This document shows positions 13,901-28,900 of a stretch of DNA of 64,000 nt, piece after piece. Position 1 is the first letter of the stretch; every line of letters begins with the position of its first letter. The notes below the pieces were generated by a model. It was not told the DNA's origin and ran no database searches. It worked only from the letters and a program-made list of their open reading frames with translations. The stretch lies in assembly GCF_040869045.1 (NCBI RefSeq), contig NC_090319.1, forward strand, positions 387,391,601-387,455,600, written 5' to 3'. The stretch is from Eurosta solidaginis. Lineage: Eukaryota > Arthropoda > Insecta > Diptera > Tephritidae. Made by a program: the position numbers and the translations under genes.

Positions 13901-16900
13901 CTAGAAGTTTCTACTTTTTGTACACGTCCCACCTATTTTTTTCTCAATTGAATAGCACAAATTAACTGTGTAAATATATAGACAAATGGCAATATGTTTA
14001 AAAAGCCAAATATCAAAAAATATTTGCATTGTGCCCGTTTATTAAAATCTAGAAGTTTCTACTTTTTGTACACGTCCCACCTATTTTTTTCTCAATTGAA
14101 TAGCACAAATTAACTATGTAAATATATAGACAAATGGCAATATGTTTAAAAAGCCAAATATCAAAAAATATTTGCATTGTGCCCGTTTATTAAAATCTAG
14201 AAGTTTCTACTTTTTGTACACGTCCCACCTATTTTTTTCTCAATTCAATAGCACAAATTAACTGTGTAAATATATAGACAAATGGCAATATGTTTAAAAA
14301 GCCAAATATCAAAAAATATTTGCATTGTGCCCGTTTATTAAAATCTAGAAGTTTCTACTTTTTGTACACGTCCCACCTATTTTTTCTCAATTGAATAGCA
14401 CAAATTAACTGTGTAAATATATAGACAAATGGCAATATGTTTAAAAAGCCAAATATCAAAAAATATTTGCATTGTGCCCGTTTATTAAAATCTAGAAGTT
14501 TCTACTTTTTGTACACGTCCCACCTATTTTTTTCTCAATTCAATAGCACAAATTAACTGTGTAAATATATAGACAAATGGCAATATGTTTAAAAAGCCAA
14601 ATATCAAAAAATATTTGCATTGTGCCCGTTTATTAAAATCTAGAAGTTTCTACTTTTTGTACACGTCCCACCTATTTTTTTCTCAATTCAATAGCACAAA
14701 TTAACTGTGTAAATATATAGACAAATGGCAATATGTTTAAAAAGCCAAATATCAAAAAATATTTGCATTGTGCTCATTTATTAAAATCTAGAAGTTTCTA
14801 CTTTTTGTACACGTCCCACCTATTTTTTTCTCAATTGAATAGCACAAATTAACTGTGTAAATATATAGACAAATGGCAATATGTTTAAAAAGCCAAGTAT
14901 CAAAAAATATTTGCATTGTGCCCGTTTATTAAAATCTAGAAGTTTCTACTTTTTGTACACGTCCCACCTATTTTTTTCTCAATTCAATAGCACAAATTAA
15001 CTGTGTAAATATATAGACAAATGGCAATATGTTTAAAAAGCCAAATATCAAAAAATATTTGCATTGTGCCCGTTTATTAAAATCTAGAAGTTTCTACTTT
15101 TTGTACACGTCCCACCTATTTTTTTCTCAATTGAATAGCACAAATTAACTGTGTAAATATATAGACAAATGGCAATATGTTTAAAAAGCCAAATATCAAA
15201 AAATATTTGCATTGTGCCCGTTTATTAAAATCTAGAAGTTTCTACTTTTTGTACACGTCCCACCTATTTTTTTCTCAATTGAATAGCACAAATTAACTAT
15301 GTAAATATATAGACAAATGGCAATATGTTTAAAAAGCCAAATATCAAAAAATATTTGCATTGTGCCCGTTTATTAAAATCTAGAAGTTTCTACTTTTTGT
15401 ACACGTCCGACCTATTTTTTTCTCAATTCAATAGCACAAATTAACTGTGTAAATATATAGACAAATGGCAATATGTTTAAAAAGCCAAATATCAAAAAAT
15501 ATTTGCATTGTGCTCGTTTATTAAAATCTAGAAGTTTCTACTTTTTGTACACGTCCCACCTATTTTTTTCTCAATTTAATAGCACAAATTAACTGTGTAA
15601 ATATATAGACAAATGGCAATATGTTTAAAAAGCCAAATATCAAAAAATATTTGCATTGTGCTCGTTTATTAAAATCTAGAAGTTTCTACTTTTTGTACAC
15701 GTCCCACCTATTTTTTTCTCAATTGAATAGCACAAATTAACTGTGTAAATATATAGACAAATGGCAATATGTTTAAAAAGCCAAGTATCAAAAAATATTT
15801 GCATTGTGCCCGTTTATTAAAATCTAGAAGTTTCTACTTTTTGTACACGTCCCACCTATTTTTTTCTCAATTCAATAGCACAAATTAACTGTGTAAATAT
15901 ATAGACAAATGGCAATATGTTTAAAAAGCCAAATATCAAAAAATATTTGCATTGTGCTCGTTTATTAAAATCTAGAAGTTTCTACTTTTTGTACACGTCC
16001 CACCTATTTTTTTCTCAATTGAATAGCACAAATTAACTATGTAAATATATAGACAAATGGCAATATGTTTAAAAAGCCAAATATCAAAAAATATTTGCAT
16101 TGTGCCCGTTTATTAAAATCTAGAAGTTTCTACTTTTTGTACACGTCCCACCTATTTTTTTCTCAATTGAATAGCACAAATTAACTATGTAAATATATAG
16201 ACAAATGGCAATATGTTTAAAAAGCCAAATATCAAAAAATATTTGCATTGTGCTCGTTTATTAAAATCTAGAAGTTTCTACTTTTTGTACACGTCCCACC
16301 TATTTTTTTCTCAATTGAATAGCACAAATTAACTGTGTAAATATATAGACAAATGGCAATATGTTTAAAAAGCCAAGTATCAAAAAATATTTGCATTGTG
16401 CCCGTTTATTAAAATCTAGAAGTTTCTACTTTTTGTACACGTCCCACCTATTTTTTTCTCAATTCAATAGCACAAATTAACTGTGTAAATATATAGACAA
16501 ATGGCAATATGTTTAAAAAGCCAAATATCAAAAAATATTTGCATTGTGCTCGTTTATTAAAATCTAGAAGTTTCTACTTTTTGTACACGTCCCACCTATT
16601 TTTTTCTCATTTCAATAGCACAAATTAACTGTGTAAATATATAGACAAATGGCAATATGTTTAAAAAGCCAAGTATCAAAAAATATTTGCATTGTGCCCG
16701 TTTATTAAAATCTAGAAGTTTCTACTTTTTGTACACGTCCCACCTATTTTTTTCTCAATTTAATAGCACAAATTAACTGTGTAAATATATAGACAAATGG
16801 CAATATGTTTAAAAAGCCAAATATCAAAAAATATTTGCATTGTGCCCGTTTATTAAAATCTAGAAGTTTCTACTTTTTGTACACGTCCCACCTATTTTTT

Positions 16901-19900
16901 TCTCAATTCAATAGCAAAAATTAACTGTGTAAATATATAGACAAATGGCAATATGTTTAAAAAGCCAAATATCAACAAATATTTGCATTGTGCCCGTTTA
17001 TTAAAATCTAGAAGTTTCTACTTTTTGTACACGTCCCACCTATTTTTTTCTCAATTAAATAGCACAAATTAACTGTGTAAATATATAGACAAATGGCAAT
17101 ATGTTTAAAAAGCCAAATATCAAAAAATATTTGCATTGTGCCCGTTTATTAAAATCTAGAAGTTTCTACTTTTTGTACACGTCCCACCTATTTTTTTCTC
17201 AATTCAATAGCACAAATTAACTGTGTAAATATATAGACAAATGGCAATATGTTTAAAAAGCCAAATATCAAAAAATATTTGCATTGTGCTCGTTTATTAA
17301 AATCTAGAAGTTTCTACTTTTTGTACACGTCCCACCTATTTTTTTCTCAATTGAATAGCACAAATTAACTGTGTAAATATATAGACAAATGGCAATATGT
17401 TTAAAAAGCCAAATATCAAAAAATATTTGCATTGTGCTCGTTTATTAAAATCTAGAAGTTTCTACTTTTTGTACACGTCCCACCTATTTTTTTCTCAATT
17501 GAATAGCACAAATTAACTGTGTAAATATATAGACAAATGGCAATATGTTTAAAAAGCCAAATATCAAAAAATATTTGCATTGTGCCCGTTTATTAAAATC
17601 TAGAAGTTTCTACTTTTTGTACACGTCCCACCTATTTTTTTCTCAATTCAATAGCACAAATTAACTGTGTAAATATATAGACAAATGGCAATATGTTTAA
17701 AAAGCCAAATATCAAAAAATATTTGCATTGTGCCCGTTTATTAAAATCTAGAAGTTTCTACTTTTTGTACACGTCCCACCTATTTTTTTCTCAATTCAAT
17801 AGCACAAATTAACTGTGTAAATATATAGACAAATGGCAATATGTTTAAAAAGCCAAATATCAAAAAATATTTGCATTGTGCCCGTTTATTAAAATCTAGA
17901 AGTTTCTACTTTTTGTACACGTCCCACCTATTTTTTTCTCAATTGAATAGCACAAATTAACTGTGTAAATATATAGACAAATGGCAATATGTTTAAAAAG
18001 CCAAATATCAAAAAATATTTGCATTGTGCTCGTTTATTAAAATCTAGAAGTTTCTACTTTTTGTACACGTCCCACCTATTTTTTTCTCAATTGAATAGCA
18101 CAAATTAACTGTGTAAATATATAGACAAATGGCAATATGTTTAAAAAGCCAAATATCAAAAAATATTTGCATTGTGCCCGTTTATTAAAATCTAGAAGTT
18201 TCTACTTTTTGTACACGTCCCACCTATTTTTTTCTCAATTCAATAGCACAAATTAACTGTGTAAATATATAGACAAATGGCAATATGTTTAAAAAGCCAA
18301 ATATCAAAAAATATTTGCATTGTGCCCGTTTATTAAAATCTAGAAGTTTCTACTTTTTGTACAGGTCCCACCTATTTTTTTCTCAATTGAATAGCACAAA
18401 TTAACTGTGTAAATATATAGACAAATGGCAATATGTTTAAAAAGCCAAATATCAAAAAATATTTGCATTGTGCCCGTTTATTAAAATCTAGAAGTTTCTA
18501 CTTTTTGTACACGTCCCACCTATTTTTTTCTCAATTCAATAGCACAAATTAACTGTGTAAATATATAGACAAATGGCAATATGTTTAAAAAGCCAAATAT
18601 CAAAAAATATTTGCATTGTGCCCGTTTATTAAAATCTAGAAGTTTCTACTTTTTGTACACGTCCCACCTATTTTTTTCTCAATTGAATAGCACAAATTAA
18701 CTGTGTAAATATATAGACAAATGGCAATATGGTTAAAAAGCCAAATATCAAAAAATATTTGCATTGTGCTCGTTTATTAAAATCTAGAAGTTTCTACTTT
18801 TTGTACACGTCCCACCTATTTTTTTCTCAATTGAATAGCACAAATTAACTGTGTAAATATATAGACAAATGGCAATATGTTTAAAAAGCCAAATATCAAA
18901 AAATATTTGCATTGTGCCCGTTTATTAAAATCTAGAAGTTTCTACTTTTTGTACACGTCCCACCTATTTTTTTCTCAATTGAATAGCACAAATTAACTAT
19001 GTAAATATATAGACAAATGGCAATATGTTTAAAAAGCCAAATATCAAAAAATATTTGCATTGTGCCCGTTTATTAAAATCTAGAAGTTTCTACTTTTTGT
19101 ACACGTCCCACCTATTTTTTTCTCAATTGAATAGCACAAATTAACTGTGTAAATATATAGACAAATGGCAATATGTTTAAAAAGCCAAATATCAAAAAAT
19201 ATTTGCATTGTGCCCGTTTATTAAAATCTAGAAGTTTCTACTTTTTGTACACGTCCCACCTATTTTTTTCTCAATTGAATAGCACAAATTAACTATGTAA
19301 ATATATAGACAAATGGCAATATGTTTAAAAAGCCAAATATCAAAAAATATTTGCATTGTGCTCGTTTATTAAAATCTAGAAGTTTCTACTTTTTGTACAC
19401 GTCCCACCTATTTTTTTCTCAATTGAATAGCACAAATTAACTGTGTAAATATATAGACAAATGGCAATATGTTTAAAAAGCCAAATATCAAAAAATATTT
19501 GCATTGTGCCCGTTTATTAAAATCTAGAAGTTTCTACTTTTTGTACACGTCCCACCTATTTTTTTCTCAATTCAATAGCACAAATTAACTGTGTAAATAT
19601 ATAGACAAATGGCAATATGTTTAAAAAGCCAAATATCAAAAAATATTTGCATTGTGCCCGTTTATTAAAATCTAGAAGTTTCTACTTTTTGTACACGTCC
19701 CACCTATTTTTTTCTCAATTGAATAGCACAAATTAACTGTGTAAATATATAGACAAATGGCAATATGTTTAAAAAGCCAAATATCAAAAAATATTTGCAT
19801 TGTGCCCGTTTATTAAAATCTAGAAGTTTCTACTTTTTGTACACGTCCCACCTATTTTTTTCTCAATTCAATAGCACAAATTAACTGTGTAAATATATAG

Positions 19901-22900
19901 ACAAATGGCAATATGTTTAAAAAGCCAAATATCAAAAAATATTTGCATTGTGCCCGTTTATTAAAATCTAGAAGTTTCTACTTTTTGTACACGTCCCACC
20001 TATTTTTTTCTCAATTGAATAGCACAAATTAACTGTGTAAATATATAGACAAATGGCAATATGTTTAAAAAGCCAAATATCAAAAAATATTTGCATTGTG
20101 CTCGTTTATTAAAATCTAGAAGTTTCTACTTTTTGTACACGTCCCACCTATTTTTTTCTCAATTGAATAGCACAAATTAACTGTGTAAATATATAGACAA
20201 ATGGCAATATGTTTAAAAAGCCAAATATCAAAAAATATTTGCATTGTGCCCGTTTATTAAAATCTAGAAGTTTCTACTTTTTGTACACGTCCCACCTATT
20301 TTTTTCTCAATTGAATAGCACAAATTAACTGTGTAAATATATAGACAAATGGCAATATGTTTAAAAAGCCAAATATCAAAAAATATTTGCATTGTGCCCG
20401 TTTATTAAAATCTAGAAGTTTCTACTTTTTGTACACGTCCCACCTATTTTTTTCTCAATTGAATAGCACAAATTAACTATGTAAATATATAGACAAATGG
20501 CAATATGTTTAAAAAGCCAAATATCAAAAAATATTTGCATTGTGCTCGTTTATTAAAATCTAGAAGTTTCTACTTTTTGTACACGTCCCACCTATTTTTT
20601 TCTCAATTGAATAGCACAAATTAACTGTGTAAATATATAGACAAATGGCAATATGTTTAAAAAGCCAAATATCAAAAAATATTTGCATTGTGCCCGTTTA
20701 TTAAAATCTAGAAGTTTCTACTTTTTGTACAAGTCCCACCTATTTTTTTCTCAATTCAATAGCACAAATTAACTGTGTAAATATATAGACAAATGGCAAT
20801 ATGTTTAAAAAGCCAAATATCAAAAAATATTTGCATTGTGCTCGTTTATTAAAATCTAGAAGTTTCTACTTTTTGTACACGTCCCACCTATTTTTTTCTC
20901 AATTGAATAGCACAAATTAACTGTGTAAATATATAGACAAATGGCAATATGTTTAAAAAGCCAAATATCAAAAAATATTTGCATTGTGCCCGTTTAGTAA
21001 AATCTAGAAGTTTCTACTTTTTGTACACGTCCCACCTATTTTTTTCTCAATTGAATAGCACAAATTAACTGTGTAAATATATAGACAAATGGCAATATGT
21101 TTAAAAAGCCAAATATCAAAAAATATTTGCATTGTGCCCGTTTATTAAAATCTAGAAGTTTCTACCTTTTGTACACGTCCCACCTATTTTTTTCTCAATT
21201 GAATAGCACAAATTAACTGTGTAAATATATAGACAAATGGCAATATGTTTAAAAAGCCAAATATCAAAAAATATTTGCATTGTGCCCGTTTATTAAAATC
21301 TAGAAGTTTCTACTTTTTGTACACGTCCCACCTATTTTTTTCTCAATTGAATAGCACAAATTAACTGTGTAAATATATAGACAAATGGCAATATGTTTAA
21401 AAAGCCAAATATCAAAAAATATTTGCATTGTGCCCGTTTATTAAAATCTAGAAGTTTCTACTTTTTGTACACGTCCCACCTATTTTTTTCTCAATTCAAT
21501 AGCACAAATTAACTGTGTAAATATATAGACAAATGGCAATATGTTTAAAAAGCCAAATATCAAAAAATATTTGCATTGTGCTCGTTTATTAAAATCTAGA
21601 AGTTTCTACTTTTTGTACACGTTCCACCTATTTTTGCTCAATTGAATAGCACAAATTAACTGTGTAAATATATAGACAAATGGCAATATGTTTAAAAAGC
21701 CAAATATCAAAAAATATTTGCATTGTGCTCGTTTATTAAAATCTAGAAGTTTCTACTTTTTGTACACGTCCCACCTATTTTTTTCTCAATTGAATAGCAC
21801 AAATTAACTGTGTAAATATATAGACAAATGGCAATATGTTTAAAAAGCCAAATATCAAAAAATATTTGCATTGTGCCCGTTTATTAAAATCTAGAAGTTT
21901 CTACTTTTTGTACACGTCCCACCTATTTTTTCTCAATTCAATAGCACAAATTAACTGTGTAAATATATAGACAAATGGCAATATGTTTAAAAAGCCAAAT
22001 ATCAAAAAATATTTGCATTGTGCCCGTTTATTAAAATCTAGAAGTTTCTACTTTTTGTACACGTCCCACCTATTTTTTTCTCAATTCAATAGCACAAATT
22101 AACTGTGTAAATATATAGACAAATGGCAATATGTTTAAAAAGCCAAATATCATAAAATATTTGCATTGTGCCCGTTTATTAAAATCTAGAAGTTTCTACT
22201 TTTTGTACACGTCCCACCTATTTTTTTCTCAATTGAATAGCACAAATTAACTGTGTAAATATATAGACAAATGGCAATATGTTTAAAAAGCCAAATATAA
22301 AAAAATATTTGCATTGTGCCCGTTTATTAAAATCTAGAAGTTTCTACTTTTTGTACACGTCCCACCTATTTTTTTCTCAATTGAATAGCACAAATTAACT
22401 GTGTAAATATATAGGACAAATGGCAATATGTTTAAAAAGCCAAATATCAAAAAATATTTGCAATTGTGCCCGTTTATTAAAATCTAGAAGTTTCTACTTT
22501 TTGTACACGTCCCACCTATTTTTTTCTCAATTCAATAGCACAAATTAACTGTGTAAATATATAGACAAATGGCAATATGTTTAAAAAGCCAAATATCAAA
22601 AATATTTGCATTGTGCCCGTTTATTAAAATCTAGAAGTTTCTACTTTTTGTACACGTCCCACCTATTTTTTTCTCAATTGAATAGCACAAATTAACTGTG
22701 TAAATATATAGACAAATGGCAATATGTTTAAAAAGCCAAATATCAAAAAATATTTGCATTGTGCCCGTTTGTTAAAATCTAGAAGTTTCTACTTTTTGTA
22801 CACGTCCCACCTATTTTTTCTCAATTCAATAGCACAAATTAACTGTGTAAATATATAGACAAATGGCAATTATGTTTAAAAAGCCAAATATCAAAAAATA

Positions 22901-25900
22901 TTTGCATTGTGCCCGTTTATTAAAATCTAGAAGTTTCTACTTTTTGTACACGTCCCACCTATTTTTTCTCAATTCAATAGCACAAATTAACTGTGTAAAT
23001 ATATAGACAAATGGCAATATGTTTAAAAAGCCAAATATCAAAAATATTTGCATTGTGCCCGTTTATTAAAATCTAGAAGTTTCTACTTTTTGTACACGTC
23101 CCACCTATTTTTTTCTCAATTCAATAGCACAAATTAACTGTGTAAATATATAGACAAATGGCAATATGTTTAAAAAGCCAAATATCATAAAAATATTTGC
23201 ATTGTGCCCGTTTATTAAAATCTAGAAGTTTCTACTTTTTGTACACGTCCCACCTATTTTTTCTCAATGAATAGCACAAATTAACTGTGTAAATATATAG
23301 AAAAATGGCAATATGTTTAAAAAGCCAAATATCAAAAAATATTTGCATTGTGCCCGTTTATTAAATCTAGAAGTTTCTACTTTTTGTACACGTCCCACCT
23401 ATTTTTTCTCAATTCAATAGCACAAATTAACTGTGTAAATATATAGACAAATGGCAATATGTTTAAAAAGCCAAATATCAAAAAATATTTGCATTGTGCC
23501 CGTTTATTAAAATCTAGAAGTTTCTACTTTTTGTACACGTCCCACCTATTTTTTCTCATTCAATAGCACAAATTAACTGTGTAAATATATAGACAAATGA
23601 CAATATGTTTAAAAAGCCAAATATCAAAAAATATTTGCATTGTGCCCGTTTATTAAAATCTAGAAGTTTCTACTTTTTGTACACGTCCCACCTATTTTTT
23701 TCTCAATTGAATAGCACAAATTAACTGTGTAAATATATAGACAAATGGCAATATGTTTAAAAAGCAAATATCAAAAAATATTTGCATTGTGCCGTTTATT
23801 AAAATCTAGAAGTTTCTACTTTTTGTACACGTCCCACCTATTTTTTCTCAATTGAATAGCACAAATTAACTGTGTAAATATATAGACAAATGGCAATATG
23901 TTTAAAAAGCCAAATATCAAAAAATATTTGCATTGTGCCCGTTTATTAAAATCTAGAAGTTTCTACTTTTTGTACACGTCCCACCTATTTTTTTCTCAAT
24001 TGAATAGCACAAATTAACTGTGTAAATATATAGACAAATGGCAATATGTTTAAAAAGCCAAATATCAAAAATATTTGCATTGTGCCCGTTTATTAAAATC
24101 TAGAAGTTTCTACTTTTGTACACGTCCCACCTATTTTTTCTCAATTCAATAGCACAAAATTAACTGTGTAAATATATAGACAAATGGCAATATGTTAAAA
24201 AGCCAAATATCAAAAATATTTGGCATTGTGCCCGTTTATTAAAATCTAGAAGTTTCTACTTTTTGTATACGTCCCACCTATTTTTTCTCAATTGAATAGC
24301 ACAAATTAACTGTGTAAATATATAGACAAATGGGCAATATGTTTAAAAAGCCAAATATCAAAAAATATTTGCATTGTGCCCGTTTATTAAAATCTAGAAG
24401 TTTCTACTTTTTGTACACGTCCCACCTATTTTTTTCTCAATTGAATAGCACAAATTAACTGTGTAAATATATAGACAAATGGCAATATGTTTAAAAAGCC
24501 AAATATCAAAAAATATTTGCATTGTGCTCGTTTATTAAAATCTAGAAGTTTCTACTTTTTGTACACGTCCCACCTATTTTTTTCTCAATTGAATAGCACA
24601 AATTAACTGTGTAAATATATAGACAAATGGCAATATGTTTAAAAGCCAAATATCAAAAAATATTTGCATTGTGCCCGTTTATTAAAATCTAGAAGTTTCT
24701 ACTTTTTGTACACGTCCCACCTATTTTTTTCCTCAATTGAATAGCACAAATTAACTTGTGTAAATATATAGACAAATGGCAATATGTTTAAAAAGCCAAA
24801 TATCAAAAAATATTTGCATTGTGCCCGTTTATTAAAATCTAGAAGTTTCTACTTTTTGTACACGTCCCACCTATTTTTTTCTCAATTGAATAGCACAAAT
24901 TAACTGTGTAAATATATAGACAAATGGCAATATGTTTAAAAAGCCAAATATCAAAAAATATTTGCATTGTGCTCGTTATTAAAATCTAGAAGTTTCTACT
25001 TTTTGTACACGTCCCTTAGCCTATTTTTTCTCAATTGAATAGCACAAATTAACTGTGTAAATATATAGACAAATGGCAATATGTTTAAAAAGCCAAATAT
25101 CAAAAAATATTTGCATTGTGCCCGTTTATTAAAATCTAGAAGTTTCTACTTTTTGTACACGTCCCACCTATTTTTTTCTCAATTGAATAGCACAAATTAA
25201 CTGTGTAAATATAAAGACAAATGGCAATATGTTTAAAAAGCCAAATATCAAAAAATATTTGCATTGTGCTCGTTTATTAAAATCTAGAAGTTTCTACTTT
25301 TTGTACACGTCCCACCTATTTTTTTCTCAATTGAATAGCACAAATTAACTGTGTAAATATATAGACAAATGGCAATATGTTTAAAAAGCCAAATATCAAA
25401 AAATATTTGCATTGTGCCCGTTTATTAAAATCTAGAAGTTTCTACTTTTTGTACACGTCCCACCTATTTTTTTCTCAATTGAATAGCACAAATTAACTGT
25501 GTAAATATATAGACAAATGGCAATATGTTTAAAAGCCAAATATCAAAAAATATTTGCATTGTGCCCGTTTATTAAAATCTAGAAGTTTCTACTTTTTGTA
25601 CACGTCCCACCTATTTTTTTCTCAATTGAATAGCACAAATTAACTGTGTAAATATATAGACAAATGGCAATATGTTTAAAAAGCCAAATATCAAAAAATA
25701 TTTGCATTGTGCCCGTTTATTAAAATCTAGAAGTTTCTACTTTTTGTACACGTCCCACCTATTTTTTTCTCAATTGAATAGCACAAATTAACTGTGTAAA
25801 TATATAGACAAATGGCAATATGTTTAAAAAGCCAAATATCAAAAAATATTTGCATTGTGCCCGTTTATTAAAATCTAGAAGTTTCTACTTTTTGTACACG

Positions 25901-28900
25901 TCCCACCTATTTTTTTCTCAATTGAATAGCACAAATTAACTGTGTAAATATATAGACAAATGGCAATATGTTTAAAAAGCCAAATATCAAAAAATATTTG
26001 CATTGTGCTCGTTTATTAAAATCTAGAAGTTTCTACTTTTTGTACACGTCCCACCTATTTTTTTCTCAATTGAATAGCACAAATTAACTGTGTAAATATA
26101 TAGACAAATGGCAATATGTTTAAAAAGCCAAATATCAAAAAATATTTGCATTGTGCCGTTTATTAAAATCTAGAAGTTTCTACTTTTGTACACGTCCACC
26201 TATTTTTTTCTCAATTGAATAGCACAAATTAACTGTGTAAATATATAGACAAATGGCAATATGTTTAAAAAGCCAAATATCAAAAAATATTTGCATTGTG
26301 CCCGTTTATTAAAATCTAGAAGTTTCTACTTTTTGTACACGTCCCACCTATTTTTTTCTCATATTGATAGCACAAATTAACTGTGTAAATATATAGACAA
26401 ATGGCCAATATGTTTTAAAAAGCCAAATATCAAAAAATATTTGCATTGTGCCCGTTTATTAAAATCTAGAAGTTTCTACTTTTTGTACACGTCCCACCTA
26501 TTTTTTCTCAATTGAATAGCACAAATTAACTGTGTAAATATATAGACAAATGGCAATATGTTTAAAAAGCCAAATATCATAAAATATTTGCATTGTGCCC
26601 GTTTATTAAAATCTAGAAGTTTCTACTTTTTGTACACGTCCCACCTATTTTTTTCTCAATTGAATAGCACAAATTAACTGTGTAAATATATAGACAAATG
26701 GCAATATGTTTAAAAAGCCAAGTATCAAAAAATATTTTGCATTGTGCCGTTTATTAAAATCTAGAAGTTTCTACTTTTTGTACACGTCCACCTATTTTTT
26801 TCTCAATTCAATAGCACAAATTAACTGTGTAAATATATTAGACAAATGGCAATATGTTTAAAAAGCCAAATATCAAAAAATTATTTGCATTGTGCTCGTT
26901 TATTAAAATCTAGAAGTTTCTACTTTTTGTACACGTCCCACCTATTTTTTTCTCATTTCAATAGCACAAATTAACTGTGTAAATATATAGACAAATGGCA
27001 ATATGTTTAAAAAGCCAAGTTATCAAAAAATATTTGCATTGTGCCCGTTTATTAAAATCTAGAAGTTTCTACTTTTTGTACACGTCCCACCTATTTTTTT
27101 CTCAATTCAATAGCACAAATTAACTGTGTAAATATATAGACAAATGGCAATATGTTTAAAAAGCCAAATATCAAAAAATATTGCATTGTGCCCGTTTATT
27201 AAAATCTAGAAGTTTCTACTTTTTGTACACGTCCCACCTATTTTTTTCTCAATTCAATAGCACAAATTAACTGTGTAAATATATAGACAAATGGCAATAT
27301 GTTTAAAAAGCCAAATATCAACAAATATTTGCATTGTGCCCGTTTATTAAAATCTAGAAGTTTCTACTTTTTGTACACGTCCCACCTATTTTTTTCTCAA
27401 TTAAATAGCACAAATTAACTGTGTAAATATATAGACAAATGGCAATATGTTTTAAAAAGCCAAATATCAAAAAATATTTGCATTGTGCCCGTTTTATTAA
27501 ATCTAGAAGTTTCTACTTTTTGTACACGTCCCACCTATTTTTTTCTCAATTCAATAGCACAAATTAACTGTGTAAATATATAGACAAATGGCAATATGTT
27601 TAAAAAGCCAAATATCAAAAAATATTTGCATTGTGCTCGTTATTAAAATCTAGAAGTTTCTACTTTTTGTACACGTCCCACCTATTTTTTTCTCAATGAA
27701 TAGCACAAATTAACTGTGTAAATATATAGACAAATGGCAATATGTTTAAAAAGCCAAATATCAAAAAATTTTGCATTGTGCTCGTTTATTAAAATCTAGA
27801 AGTTTCTACTTTTTGTACACGTCCCACCTATTTTTTTCTCAATTGAATAGCACAAATTAACTGTGTAAATATATAGACAAATGGCAATATGTTTAAAAAA
27901 GCCAAATATCAAAAAATATTTGCATTGTGCCCGTTATTAAAATCTAGAAGTTTCTACTTTTTGTACACGTCCCACCTATTTTTTTCTCAATTCAATAGCA
28001 CAAATTAACTGTGTAAATATATAGACAAATGGCAATATGTTTAAAAAGCCAAATATCAAAAAATATTTGCATTGTGCCCGTTTATTAAATCTAGAAGTTT
28101 CTACTTTTTGTACACGTCCCACCTATTTTTTTCTCAATTGAATAGCACAAAATTAACTGTGTAAATATATAGACAAATGGCAATATGTTTTAAAAAGCCA
28201 AATATCAAAAAATATTTGCATTGTGCCCGTTTATTAAAATCTAGAAGTTTCTACTTTTTGTACACGTCCCACCTATTTTTTTCTCAATTGAATAGCACAA
28301 ATTAACTGTGTAAATATATAGACAAATGGCAATATGTTTAAAAGCCAAATATCAAAAAATATTTGCATTGTGCCCGTTTATTAAAATCTAGAAGTTTCTA
28401 CTTTTTGTACACGTCCCACCTATTTTTTTCTCAATTCAATAGCACAAATTAACTGTGTAAATATATAGACAAATGGCAATATGTTTAAAAAGCCAAATAT
28501 CAAAAAATATTTGCATTGTGCCGTTTATTAAAATCTAGAAGTTTCTACTTTTTGTACACGTCCCACCTATTTTTTTCTCAATTGAATAGCACAAATTAAC
28601 TGTGTAAATATATAGACAAATGGCAATATGTTTAAAAAGCCAAATATCAAAAAATATTTGCATTGTGCTCGTTTATTAAAATCTAGAAGTTTCTACTTTT
28701 TGTACACGTCCCACCTATTTTTTTCTCAATTGAATAGCACAAATTAACTGTGTAAATATATAGACAAATGGCAATATGTTTAAAAAGCCAAATATCAAAA
28801 AATATTTGCATTGTGCCGTTTATTAAATCTAGAAGTTTCTACTTTTTGTACACGTCCCACCTATTTTTTTCTCAATTCAATAGCACAACAAATTAACTGT

